Below are positions 33,968-42,987 of a DNA stretch of 64,000 nucleotides, one piece after another; the first letter of the stretch is position 1; every line of letters begins with the position of its first letter. Source of the stretch: Eggerthellaceae bacterium (GTDB taxonomy: Bacteria > Actinomycetota > Coriobacteriia > Coriobacteriales > Eggerthellaceae); NCBI GenBank assembly GCA_017432445.1, contig JAFRJC010000172.1, positions 1 to 64,000 of the forward strand, written 5' to 3'. A program made the translations under genes and the position numbers. The notes under the pieces were generated by a model. The model had not been told where the DNA came from. It did not search any database and worked only from the letters and a program-made list of their open reading frames with translations.

Positions 33968-35308
33968 CTACGAGGCAGATGCCAGGACGGCATCCCGCTT
34001 TTCCAGCACCAGGGCCCGAATCATCTTGCGCACGCCGTCATCCTCTTCCAACAGCATGCTCTCGGAAACTGGCACGCGCTCCGCGAGCAGACGCTTGGGG
34101 AAACGGCGCCTGCGATTCGTGGGTGCATTGAGCACGAACACGAGCTGCTCGCCCTCTCGGATGATCTTGAATTCGACAGCCGATTCGCTTTCGCAATTGG
34201 CAGGTTGAACGCGCGAAGCGCCAAAGCGGCTTGCAGGCTGACGCTTTGCCGCCTTGCAGGAATCGAGAGCCCAGGAAAGCATCGTCTGCGAGACCATCGC
34301 TGCCGTCACGGCCTCGTCGCCGAGCGGGGAGATGCGATATACAACATGAAAGCCTGCTTCCTCGAACTCTCTTTCAGCCGTAACCAGTGCTACGTCGAGC
34401 ACCGGCGAGTCGCTGTACAGACCATACCTGAGCTTATTGCAGAGATTGCTCAACCTCGCGACCTGCTCCTTCAGGTCTGCATTATCCACGTCCCTTCCAA
34501 TGCGCGCCGCTTCGAACGCAATCTCGTCAAGTTGCGCAGCGCATTCCTCAAGGAACGGAAGCTGCTCGTGGATGGAGCTGACATAATTCTGGGCAAGCTT
34601 GACCTCGTTTTCGAGAAGAGCCTTGCGCTTGCGCTCGGTTCGTGCTCGTGAAAACAGGTAGAAACCAAAGGGTATGAGCAGAAACACCGCGAGCGCTAAT
34701 GCTATGAGCACAGGGTGGGCGACTTGTGCGGTCGAAACCATCCGCGGCAATGTAGCCATGACAATGCTGGCGATAACTACGACTTGCCATATGTTTTTAT
34801 GGACGAACTCGTAAGACCCAAACCACCTGAGCAAGGGCCTAGCAATGCACAAGAACAGGAGATACAGCGCCGACATGCCACTGCATTTGAACAGCGTTGC
34901 CAGCCCCAACTCCCCCCGGTAATCAAACGGAATTACCGGCACAAACATCTGATCCGCCAAAATGAACACCGGCATCATCGCGGCGCTCATCATAACGTCC
35001 AGAATGAAGCCGCCCAGACCAACCTTGTAGAAGTCGCCTTTCCAGGTGTAATACAAAACGATGTAGGACAGCACCCCCAGTATCGGCGTGCCCACAACCT
35101 GGAACAAGTATTCGGGCGTATCCATAGTGCCAAGCACATACGAGGCATCATAGAGCGACCAGAGCAACCCTTTGATCAGCATGTACGCAACGAACACGTA
35201 CAGCGGGCGCCTTCTGGGAAACATGAATCCCATACCCACATAGACCATGGCAGCGCCCACGATCATGAAGACTATGCTGTTCAGAAATACGCTGAGCCAA
35301 AAATCCAT
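33968..35308 (-). CDS. Seven-helix sensor with degenerate kinase domain
   Basis: A 446-residue protein. Residues 1-220 hold about seven membrane helices, as in AgrC-type peptide or ligand receptors. A coiled segment follows, with SIHEQLPFLEECAAQLDE (His247). The region where the HATPase N box should be reads MLSWALDSCKAA: the family Asn is missing and no G box is visible, so ATP binding is doubtful. It may sense a signal and pass it to the neighbouring short kinase, which has intact boxes. It sits between the LytTR regulator gene and that kinase in one operon. Confidence 0.75.
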   Translation of the reverse strand: MDFWLSVFLNSIVFMIVGAAMVYVGMGFMFPRRRPLYVFVAYMLIKGLLWSLYDASYVLGTMDTPEYLFQVVGTPILGVLSYIVLYYTWKGDFYKVGLGGFILDVMMSAAMMPVFILADQMFVPVIPFDYRGELGLATLFKCSGMSALYLLFLCIARPLLRWFGSYEFVHKNIWQVVVIASIVMATLPRMVSTAQVAHPVLIALALAVFLLIPFGFYLFSRARTERKRKALLENEVKLAQNYVSSIHEQLPFLEECAAQLDEIAFEAARIGRDVDNADLKEQVARLSNLCNKLRYGLYSDSPVLDVALVTAEREFEEAGFHVVYRISPLGDEAVTAAMVSQTMLSWALDSCKAAKRQPASRFGASRVQPANCESESAVEFKIIREGEQLVFVLNAPTNRRRRFPKRLLAERVPVSESMLLEEDDGVRKMIRALVLEKRDAVLASAS

Positions 35309-35323
35309 GTTTCGAAACGCCCG

Positions 35324-36043
35324 TTAGACGTTGCGGGATTCGGCCCACATAAGGTACTTGGATCGGAATTGCTTAGAACGGCTGCGGCTGACCGGCAGGC
35401 GCACGCCGTTGTCAAGCACGAGCTCCGATGCACGCAACGTGCGCACACGCCCGAAATGCACTGCATAGCTATTGTGGCATCGACCAAACCAGGTCTCCGG
35501 CAACTTGTCCAGCAACTCGGAAACCTTTTCCCGCACGTCAAATTCCACATCGTCGCGCATGAAAACACGCGTGACACGATTCTGGCGTTCTAAGTAGCGG
35601 ATATCGTCGCAAAAGACGCTGACGATTCCCCCTCCGCCAACGGGCTTGATGGCGATGGCCGCCCTTCGGACGCCATCCACGAACGCGAGCTTCTCAAACA
35701 CCTCGGGAAGGCGTTGCTCAAGCTGGCTTTTTAGGACGAACCAAGCATGATTCGTGCGGTATACGTCGAGCGAGTAGTGTAGGTAATTCGTCAGGTACAC
35801 GATCTGGCAATTGGGGGCAGCGGCGTTTATTCGGGCGGCAGCGTCGATGCCAAGTGGACCTTCTTCGAACTCGATATCCATGAACACAACGTTGTACTGC
35901 GGAGAATTGCGAACGCATTCCTCCACATTGCCGAGCACGTCAAGGCACACTTCATAGCCCGCCTCGTCAACAAAACGACGTATTGTTTGAGCGGTCTGCT
36001 TGAGCTCAACTTCGTTGTCGTCACAAATGGCAATCGTACGCAT
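35324..36043 (-). CDS. LytTR-family response regulator
   Basis: A 239-residue AgrA-like regulator. The receiver domain (1-125) has the acidic pocket (CDDNEVE), phosphoacceptor Asp56 in VVFMDIEF, Thr in VYLTNYLHYSLDVY and Lys in FVLKSQLE. The LytTR DNA-binding domain (about 140-235) has DIRYLERQNRVTRVF, WFGRCHNSYAVHFGRV and RLPVSRSRSKQF. It lies first in the operon, 16 bases before the sensor gene. The target genes are not known; the only visible candidates are its own operon and the flanking PH-domain genes. Confidence 0.9.
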   Translation of the reverse strand: MRTIAICDDNEVELKQTAQTIRRFVDEAGYEVCLDVLGNVEECVRNSPQYNVVFMDIEFEEGPLGIDAAARINAAAPNCQIVYLTNYLHYSLDVYRTNHAWFVLKSQLEQRLPEVFEKLAFVDGVRRAAIAIKPVGGGGIVSVFCDDIRYLERQNRVTRVFMRDDVEFDVREKVSELLDKLPETWFGRCHNSYAVHFGRVRTLRASELVLDNGVRLPVSRSRSKQFRSKYLMWAESRNV

Positions 36044-36113
36044 CCGTCAGTATCCCTAAATAATGGCTGAATCCAATTAATGGTTATTAACTTGGGTAAC
36101 ATATTTGCGTTGA

Positions 36114-36143
36114 AATATATTATGAAACTGCTGTTCATTTCAA
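36114..36143 (-). promoter_or_regulatory. Candidate promoter of the LytTR operon
   Basis: Minus-strand TTGAAA and TATATT are separated by 18 bases, about 70 bases upstream of the regulator start. Palindromic ATTAATTGG-like sequence just downstream could be a regulator site. The remaining gap up to 36274 contains imperfect repeats of CATTTTTGGC near 36174-36190. Confidence 0.5.
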
Positions 36144-36274
36144 ATCATTTCGGTGAACTGACCCACGATTGCCATTTTTGGCATTTTTGACGAAAGGCAT
36201 CAGCATCGAACTGGCACATCGAACGCAGCTGAGTCCAGGGTGATTAGAACAGCAAGAACGCTCCCTCGCGTCAC

Positions 36275-38179
36275 TTATCTGCGAGGCTTCACCCAATCGA
36301 GGTAATCGGAGCACGTGTCCGCGGGAACGTCGACGAGGCGCGCCGTCGTCGCGCGCGTCCCAGCGGCTGTCACAGCTTGCAGGGTTGCAAGTGACAACCT
36401 GCGCTGGAAGGGGTTGCTACGCATGACGCCAGCTTGAATCTTCTGGCGGGGGATGATGCTTTGGCCAGTCGACAAGCCGTCGTTATAGATCAGCAAGTAG
36501 CGCCTATTCCACGCATACCCCGAATAACGCGCCCACAGAACCGCACCGACTCCTCGGGCAACCGTGATAACCGCACACACCCCGATGACAACGATCAACG
36601 ACCCTACCATGAACCTGTCGTATTGGGCGTAGGCCGTCGCATTGGCAAAATGAACACCACCAGAAACCACGAGCGTGCCTATGACCGCCCAGCAAACACC
36701 AAAGGCAACGACAATCCACAGCGCCCAGTTGTACCAGATGCAGCGACGGAGCACCGCCCGTCGCAAAGCAGGCTTGGGCAGTGGCGCGCAGTCAACGCGA
36801 CGAGGCCGGTCGGCAAACTCGGGCGCGAGGCCGTCTATGATCTCATCTACGCGATCGAGCTTCACGAAGGGGTGGATGACGAGACCTTTCCCGTTCATTT
36901 TTGCGTCGTTGTTGCCCTTGTTCTTCTCGCTGGCAATATCGATGCGCCCTAGCGACAACTCGCAGTAGCCGATGATGCGGCGAATGAACGATTGCCGGAT
37001 CTCGATAGACTGGACACGCTCGATGTCGATGCCGCTAAAGCTGCGCGCGAGCAGCCCCCGCTCAACCTCGATACGCGAACCGCGACGACGAGCTCGGAAA
37101 TTGCCGTACGAGAACATCACGGCAAACAGGCCGAAGACCCACGTCAGCAACGTTGAGCCTACGACGATTGGAAGCGTGAACGTGGCAATTGCCAAGGCAA
37201 CCTCGTCTTGCGCGAGCATCACGAACGCCAACGTAAGCACGAATGTGAAGCACACGATGAGGGCGACGGTTAGGGGCGAGTCGTGCGATACGGTCGTCAA
37301 CAGCAACTCATTGTTTGAAAGGCCGAACTCGTAGGATGCCGGCTCCTCGCCGAACAGGGCTGTACCACCATATATCCCGCGCCAATCCCCGAGGGGCGCA
37401 GCCGCGGTGTCCAGCATATTGGGAGTCGCCCGTGCCGGCCGCGGCGCACCGCAATCGCCGCAAAAGTTCTCTGCGTTCGACTTACCGCATTGAGGACACG
37501 TCCACGATGTAGGCATAGTGCCGTCTTGACCAGGCGGTACTGGCGCCTGGTCGGTCTCTGCACGCATGCGGTCCTCATACGCCCGCATGCCCTCGGCCGT
37601 CGCTATATCGGCTTGGGGCATATACGCGACGGTTGATTCCAGACCTGCCGCGACAGCGGCTTTGCGCATGAACAGTTCCGCACGCAAACGCTCGGCCGTC
37701 TCCAATTGGAGGTAAGGCACGCGCACGGCCTTGTTGGATGAACCGCCAGCTGAATCGATAGAAACCGTGCACACGCCGAACAGGCGCTGGATAATCGACG
37801 CCCGATGATTCACCGATTGAACGCGCGCGTACGGTACGTGCACGCGGCGCTTCGTGATGATGCCGGAGTAGTAGCTGAACTCACGTTCGTCGAACACATA
37901 CGACATATTGCGCCATGCCAGCGCATACATTCCGGTAAAAGCCGCCGTGACCACGGCCAAGCCCAACACAATCAGACCGACAACCAGAAACGGATTGAAG
38001 CTGATGTCGCCCCTTTGCAGGGCGAAATACAGCTCGACCAAACCTTGTATTCCGTTCAAGAGCGTGACGAACACCACAGCAGCAACTGCCACGATGGGTG
38101 CTACATAAATATAGCTCTTGTGCACCTTGTAGTGACGCCCCGTCTCGAACGTGGCAATGAAGGGATTTGCCTCGTTCAT
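36275..38179 (-). CDS. YdbT-like membrane protein with PH domains and a zinc ribbon
   Basis: A 634-residue protein with two or three bacterial PH (bPH2, formerly DUF304) domains, each beside a pair of membrane helices (about 25-45, 65-90, 305-330, 335-360, 485-530). Domain marks are YYSGIITKRRVHVPYARVQSV near 103 and VERGLLARSFSGIDIERVQSIEI near 374. Between them, residues 225-245 form a zinc ribbon (CPQCGKSNAENFCGDCG), not part of usual YdbT proteins. It lies three bases after the ydbS-like gene and forms its standard pair. Function is not established for the family; roles in envelope stress have been proposed. Confidence 0.85.
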   Translation of the reverse strand: MNEANPFIATFETGRHYKVHKSYIYVAPIVAVAAVVFVTLLNGIQGLVELYFALQRGDISFNPFLVVGLIVLGLAVVTAAFTGMYALAWRNMSYVFDEREFSYYSGIITKRRVHVPYARVQSVNHRASIIQRLFGVCTVSIDSAGGSSNKAVRVPYLQLETAERLRAELFMRKAAVAAGLESTVAYMPQADIATAEGMRAYEDRMRAETDQAPVPPGQDGTMPTSWTCPQCGKSNAENFCGDCGAPRPARATPNMLDTAAAPLGDWRGIYGGTALFGEEPASYEFGLSNNELLLTTVSHDSPLTVALIVCFTFVLTLAFVMLAQDEVALAIATFTLPIVVGSTLLTWVFGLFAVMFSYGNFRARRRGSRIEVERGLLARSFSGIDIERVQSIEIRQSFIRRIIGYCELSLGRIDIASEKNKGNNDAKMNGKGLVIHPFVKLDRVDEIIDGLAPEFADRPRRVDCAPLPKPALRRAVLRRCIWYNWALWIVVAFGVCWAVIGTLVVSGGVHFANATAYAQYDRFMVGSLIVVIGVCAVITVARGVGAVLWARYSGYAWNRRYLLIYNDGLSTGQSIIPRQKIQAGVMRSNPFQRRLSLATLQAVTAAGTRATTARLVDVPADTCSDYLDWVKPRR

Positions 38180-38182
38180 GGA

Positions 38183-38665
38183 TTACACATCCTCGCGGGC
38201 AAGACGCGCAAGCTCGGCGGCACGATCGCGCAGCTGTTCTGCGGCATCGAATTGCAATCCGGGAATCTCATGCTCTTTCGCTGCCGTCGCCACGGTGACG
38301 CTCGCAAGGCCGAACGCACGCAGGATGGGGCCTTGGCGCGTATCGGTGTTTTGTACGCGTATGAACGGGATGGTATAGCGCTTTCGCCAGATAATGCCCT
38401 TGGCGATGTCGAGGTAGTCTTCGGAAACCTCGTAGCGCCAGCGCATATAGCGGATTGGCGGCAATACGGCAAGCCACACTACATAGGCGACGACCATGCA
38501 TGCGGCGACCACGATGAGCGGCCACGTCCCCACATTTGGAAGGAGCATCAGCGGTGCGGCACACAGCCCTACGCATATTCCGATGACCGTGATCCAAATG
38601 GCGTCGTTGATGCGCCATACCGCTTTCACCCGCGGATCGAGCTGGTTCGCCGGCATTTCCTTCAT
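38183..38665 (-). CDS. YdbS-like PH-domain membrane protein
   Basis: A 160-residue protein with two membrane helices (about 24-42 and 47-70) and a bPH2 domain: YEVSEDYLDIAKGIIWRKRYTIPFIRVQNTDTRQGPILRAFGLASVTVATA. This is the YdbS branch of the family. It is co-transcribed with the larger YdbT-like gene three bases downstream. The charged C-terminal helix (AAEQLRDRAAELARLARED) may be a contact site. Confidence 0.88.
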   Translation of the reverse strand: MKEMPANQLDPRVKAVWRINDAIWITVIGICVGLCAAPLMLLPNVGTWPLIVVAACMVVAYVVWLAVLPPIRYMRWRYEVSEDYLDIAKGIIWRKRYTIPFIRVQNTDTRQGPILRAFGLASVTVATAAKEHEIPGLQFDAAEQLRDRAAELARLAREDV

Positions 38666-38785
38666 GACACGTCCCTTCTGTACCTAACGGGAATTATAGC
38701 GGACAAAGATGAGACAAAGGGACCGCCCTTTGCCTCATATATATCGCGAAGAAAGTAAATACCTTCAGGTCGCACAAAAGTAGCT

Positions 38786-39011
38786 GAGCGTGCAGCTGGC
38801 GAGTGCAGGAGGCGCAACCGCCGACCCAAGCGTGCTTCGCACGTGCCGTGGTCGGTGATTGCGCCTCCTGTGCCGCCAGATGTGCGCTCGGCGGACGGCG
38901 ATTCCGCTGTTTGTCAAAACAGCGGAACCTCTAGGTCGGTGATTGCGCCTCCTGTGCCGCCAGATGTGCGCTCGGCGGACAGCGGTTCCGCAGTTCGTCA
39001 GAACTGCGGAA
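38786..39011. repeat. Palindromic repeat cluster with paired base changes
   Basis: Two direct copies begin GGTCGGTGATTGCGCC at 38850 and 38934 (period 84). Each ends in a hairpin 52 bases on: TTCCGCTGTTT with AAACAGCGGAA in copy 1, and TTCCGCAGTTC with GAACTGCGGAA in copy 2, both with a GTCA loop. At 38786-38826 an inverted, diverged copy of the first 40 bases lies opposite. Between the arms is a CGTGCTTCGCACG hairpin. The cluster lies right after the fusion gene's stop at 39015 and fills most of the 349-base gap to the ydbS-like gene. Confidence 0.85.
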
Positions 39012-39014
39012 TAA

Positions 39015-41519
39015 TTAAGACCCGAGTTTGTCGGCTTCTTCCACGTCGAAGCCCAGTTCGCGAGCTGCATCTTGGCGCATCTTGTACTTGAGCACCTTGC
39101 CTGCCGCGTTCATGGGGAACGTGTCGACGAAGCGGATATAGCGCGGCACCTTGTGGCGTGCGATGCGCTGGAGTGCGTACTCGCGCATCTCGTCCTCGGT
39201 GGCCTCCTCGCCTTCCATCAAGATGATGCAGGCCATGGCCTCCTCGCCGTACTTCTGGTCAGGCACGCCGATGACCTGGCAGTCACTCACCTTCGGGTGC
39301 GTGATCATGAAGTCCTCGATCTCCTTGGGGTAAATGTTCTCGCCGCCGCGGATGATCATGTCCTTGATGCGCCCCGTCACGCGGAAGTTACCGTTCTCGT
39401 CGCGCATGACCAGGTCGCCCGAATGCAGCCAGCCATCCTCGTCGACGGTGGCACGCGTGGCATCGGGCATCTTGTAGTAGCCCTTCATGATGTTGTAGCC
39501 GCGACTGCAGAACTCGCCCGCCACGCCGTCGGGCATTTCCTCGCCTGTGCCGGGATTGATGATCTTGCACTGCACGTGCGGGTATTCGTAACCAACCGTC
39601 TCGGTGCGCCAGTCGAGCGGGTCGGTCCACTCGGTCATGACGGAACCTGGCGCGCTTTCCGTCTGCCCGTACACGCTGACGATGCCGCCCATGTTCATCT
39701 CTTCGGGCAGGGAGGCCTTCACCATCAAGTCAGGCGGGCAACCGGCACCGGCCATGATGCCCGTACGCATATGACTGAAATCGGTCTTGCGGTAATCGGG
39801 ATGGTTGAACATGGCGATGAACATCGTGGGCACGCCATTGAAGCAGGTGATCTTCTCATTGTCGATGCACGAAAGCGAGGTCTTCGCATTGAAGTACGGC
39901 ATGGGGCACATCGTGGTCCCGTGCGTCATCGACGAGGTCATCGAGAGCGTCATGCCGAAACAGTGGAACATGGGCACCTGGATCATCATGCGGTCGGCGG
40001 TGGAAAGCCCCATGCGGTCGCCGATGCACTTGCCGTCGTTGACCACGTTGCGATGCGTCAGCATGACGCCCTTGGGGAAACCCGTGGTGCCAGACGTGTA
40101 CTGCATGTTGCACACGTCATCTGGGCGGACGGCGTCGGCCATGCGCTGCACCGTCTCCAGAGGCACCGATTCGGCCCGCTCGAACGCCTCGTCGAGCGTC
40201 AGACAGCCGGGCATGCTGAAGCCCACGGTGATGACATTGCGCAAGAAGGGCAGCTTCTTGCAGTGCAGGGGCTTGCCCGGCTCGGTGGTGGCGATTTCGG
40301 GGCACAGCTCGTTGATGATGCCTGCATAGTCAGAGTCGAGCGCGCGGTCGATCATGACGAGCGTATGCGTGTCGCTCTGGCGCAGCAGGTATTCCGCCTC
40401 GTGAATCTTGTAAGCCGTGTTCACCGTGACCAACACGGCACCGATCTTGGTCGACGCCCAGAACGTGATGTACCACGCAGGCACGTTCGTCGCCCAAATG
40501 GCCACCTTGCTACCGGCCTTCACGCCCATCGACACGAGCGCGCGGGCGAAGGTGTCCACGTCGTCGCGGAACTCCTCGTAAGTGCGCGTGTAATCCAGCG
40601 TCGTATACTTGAACGCCAGTTGATCGGGGATTTCCTCGACCATCTTGTCGAGCACCTGCGGGAACGTGTAGTCGATGAGGTCGTACTTCTTCCAGATGTA
40701 CTCACCTGTGCCGTCGTGGTTCAGATACAAGGGCTTGCGGCGGCCGCGCGTGTCCTCGAAGCGATCCATGTAGTTAACGAAATGCGGCAGGATGATGTCC
40801 ATGTCCGGCAGATCCGGCATCCATTCGGGTTTCCATTCAAGCGAGACGAAACCGTCGTAGTCGATGGAAGCCAGCGCTCGCACGACGTCGTCGATGGGCA
40901 TAGTCCCTTCACCTACCAGGTTATACGTTCCGTCATCGTCGGAGTCGCGCATGTGAACGTGCTTGACGTAGGCGCCCAGGTTCTTGATGGTGGCACTGGG
41001 CGTTTCGCCACAATCGCGATAGGGGTGATGAACATCCCACAACGCAGCCAGGTAATCGCTCGCATAACCGTCCAAAAGCTCAGTCAAGCGCGCGGTGTCG
41101 CCGTAGATGCCGCTCGTCTCCATGAGCAGCACCACGTTGCGCTCCTCGACATAGGGCAGAAGCTCGTCGAGCGATGCGCGCACGACGTCCTCGGCGCCAT
41201 GCTGGCCCTTTACGCAAACATAGTCCGCACCAGCTTCGGCGGCCATGTCCACGAGCTGTTGCACGAGGCGCACCTGTTCGCCTGAAACCGAGATATCGAT
41301 GGGCGTGTCGAATACGGGAATCCGCAAACCCCGACTACGCATGTCGCGCACGGTGGCGCGCAGGTTGTACTTGTCGAACGGGCCCGCCTTGCCCGAAAGC
41401 TTGGCATTGCCCAACACATCGTAGACCTCTACGCCGGCAAAACCCATTTCGGCGGCAGTGGCGACCAGCTCATCCCAGGGTACGTCGCCCCATCCCCTTG
41501 TAGAAAACGAAAGCCTCAT
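39015..41519 (-). CDS. Fused TIM-barrel sugar-phosphate isomerase-like domain and acyl-CoA synthetase
   Basis: An 834-residue fusion. Residues 1-250 are an AP-endonuclease-2/xylose-isomerase-like barrel with likely metal ligands Glu134 (LLMETSGIYG), Asp162 (WDVHHPYRD), His189 (KHVHMRD) and Glu228 (LEWKPEW). Residues about 290-834 are a complete adenylating enzyme: A3 QYTSGTTGFPKGVMLTHRN, A5 YGQTESAPGSV, A7 WLHSGDL, A8 GRIKDMIIRGGENIYPKEIE and the C-terminal catalytic Lys in AAGKVLKYKMR. This half resembles medium-chain and branched fatty acyl-CoA synthetases. AAGGAG lies ahead of the ATG. The gene follows the LeuA-like gene by 52 bases and is probably in the same leucine-attenuated transcript. 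Confidence 0.88.
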   Translation of the reverse strand: MRLSFSTRGWGDVPWDELVATAAEMGFAGVEVYDVLGNAKLSGKAGPFDKYNLRATVRDMRSRGLRIPVFDTPIDISVSGEQVRLVQQLVDMAAEAGADYVCVKGQHGAEDVVRASLDELLPYVEERNVVLLMETSGIYGDTARLTELLDGYASDYLAALWDVHHPYRDCGETPSATIKNLGAYVKHVHMRDSDDDGTYNLVGEGTMPIDDVVRALASIDYDGFVSLEWKPEWMPDLPDMDIILPHFVNYMDRFEDTRGRRKPLYLNHDGTGEYIWKKYDLIDYTFPQVLDKMVEEIPDQLAFKYTTLDYTRTYEEFRDDVDTFARALVSMGVKAGSKVAIWATNVPAWYITFWASTKIGAVLVTVNTAYKIHEAEYLLRQSDTHTLVMIDRALDSDYAGIINELCPEIATTEPGKPLHCKKLPFLRNVITVGFSMPGCLTLDEAFERAESVPLETVQRMADAVRPDDVCNMQYTSGTTGFPKGVMLTHRNVVNDGKCIGDRMGLSTADRMMIQVPMFHCFGMTLSMTSSMTHGTTMCPMPYFNAKTSLSCIDNEKITCFNGVPTMFIAMFNHPDYRKTDFSHMRTGIMAGAGCPPDLMVKASLPEEMNMGGIVSVYGQTESAPGSVMTEWTDPLDWRTETVGYEYPHVQCKIINPGTGEEMPDGVAGEFCSRGYNIMKGYYKMPDATRATVDEDGWLHSGDLVMRDENGNFRVTGRIKDMIIRGGENIYPKEIEDFMITHPKVSDCQVIGVPDQKYGEEAMACIILMEGEEATEDEMREYALQRIARHKVPRYIRFVDTFPMNAAGKVLKYKMRQDAARELGFDVEEADKLGS

Positions 41520-41571
41520 GGCGTAATCTCCTTATCTGGAAACCTGGCAGGGAATCTGACCCTGCATCAGG

Positions 41572-42987
41572 TTAGTTCTGCTCCTCGTAGACGATCTTGT
41601 TCAGCGCATTGATGTAAGCGCGGATGCTCGAGCCGATGATGTCGGTCGAGATGCCGCGACCGGAGTACACCTTGCCTTCCCAGATGAGCTTCACCACGGT
41701 CTCGCCCATAGCCTCCTGGCCTTCCGTAACGGAGTTGACCTGGAAGTCGTCGAGTTCGTAGTGCTGTCCTGCAATCTGCTCGATGGCCAAGAGCGCCGCG
41801 TCGATGGGACCGTCGCCCATAGACACGGCCTGAAGCACTTCGTCGCCCTTGCGGATGCAGACGTTGGCGGTCGCCTTTATCTGGTTACCCGAATTGATGA
41901 CGTAGCTGTCCAGCACGTAAGTTGCGGGAACCTGCAGAGCTGCAGAGGCGACGATGGCGTCGAGCTCGCGGCTGCCGACGCTCTCCTTCTTGGAGGCGAC
42001 GCGCAAGAACGCCTCGTAAACGGCCGCCTGGTCCTCGAGGGACAGATCGTACCCAAGTTTTGCCACGCACTGCTTAACCGCTTCGGCGTCATCGTTCTCG
42101 GTAAGGACGATGGTCTCGTCAGCCTCGCGCACACCCGTCTCGAACGGGGAGTACTGGGAGCGGCCGGACTCGCAAATCCAGGACACTTGGCTGATGGCGC
42201 GCTTGAGCTCGGTGGTGCGGACGGTGGTCGTCGCCTGGCAGGCGTCGGCTTTGTCGGCGAGTATCTTGCTCAGATGGCCGACCGATACCACGTCCATGGG
42301 ATAGGTGGTCGCCTTCACCTCGCCCACGCCCTCGATAATGCCGGCAATAGCGCACGCATCGGCCATGTAAAGCGCGTTGTTGCACGAAATGCTCAGCGTC
42401 ACGTCGGAAAGGGCGGGAACGTCGGCCTTCAGCGAGCGGATGAACTCGGCAAACTCCTCGGGAAGCATAGCGCCGGCGGCATCGCACACGGTGACGGTCG
42501 TCGCTCCGGCCTCAATGGCGCAGGCGATAGCCTCGCGCAGGTAGGCGCCATCTGCACGCGTCGCGTCGTTGGCGATGAAATCGACCTCGTCGGCGCGCTT
42601 CCTGCACTCAGTGATGGCCATTGCAATGTCCTCGAGCATAGCATCGGCCTTTTTGCGGTAAACGTACTCCATGCGCGCGGGGCTCACGGCCGCCTTCACG
42701 ATCAAACGGGGATGAACAGCGTCCTTGAGGGCATTCCACACCAGGTCGATGTTTTCGACGTCCAAGTTCACGGGCACGCCGAGCACGCTGTTGCGCACCA
42801 GCGAGGCAAGCGATTTGATGCGCAGGCTGTCGGCCTTGGGGTTCTCGATTCCTTCCACTTCGATGGCATACACCCCGAGATGGTCGAGCAGCTTGGCCAT
42901 TTCAAGCTTTTCCTTGAATGACAGCGTCATGTCTTTGACGCCCGCCGCTCTGCGCATGGTTACGTCGCTAATGCGTATTTCCCTCAT
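41572..42987 (-). CDS. LeuA-like protein with altered catalytic motifs
   Basis: A 471-residue homologue of 2-isopropylmalate synthase. The barrel covers about 1-270 and a LeuA regulatory dimer domain covers 360-471 (VPATYVLDSYVINSGNQ and SGRGISTDIIGSSIRAYINALNKI). But the start reads SDVTMRRAAG where isopropylmalate synthases have DTTLRDGEQ, and the metal-binding HCHND is replaced by SISCNNA near residue 205. DTVG is DAAG. The scaffold is kept but the usual metal site is not. It might be a distinct enzyme, a regulatory subunit or a non-canonical isopropylmalate synthase. The leucine-rich leader upstream argues for a real role. Start ATG at 42987 matches the family beginning. Confidence 0.85.
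   Translation of the reverse strand: MREIRISDVTMRRAAGVKDMTLSFKEKLEMAKLLDHLGVYAIEVEGIENPKADSLRIKSLASLVRNSVLGVPVNLDVENIDLVWNALKDAVHPRLIVKAAVSPARMEYVYRKKADAMLEDIAMAITECRKRADEVDFIANDATRADGAYLREAIACAIEAGATTVTVCDAAGAMLPEEFAEFIRSLKADVPALSDVTLSISCNNALYMADACAIAGIIEGVGEVKATTYPMDVVSVGHLSKILADKADACQATTTVRTTELKRAISQVSWICESGRSQYSPFETGVREADETIVLTENDDAEAVKQCVAKLGYDLSLEDQAAVYEAFLRVASKKESVGSRELDAIVASAALQVPATYVLDSYVINSGNQIKATANVCIRKGDEVLQAVSMGDGPIDAALLAIEQIAGQHYELDDFQVNSVTEGQEAMGETVVKLIWEGKVYSGRGISTDIIGSSIRAYINALNKIVYEEQN

Noticed and set aside
39072-41285. A 737-codon plus-strand frame opposite the fusion gene
   Set aside because: His/Asp/Val-rich antisense shadow of a strongly conserved enzyme; no family match or ribosome site.
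41572-42987. Pseudogene call for the LeuA-like gene
   Set aside because: The frame is intact, both domains are present and the upstream leader is well formed, so loss of function by decay is not supported.
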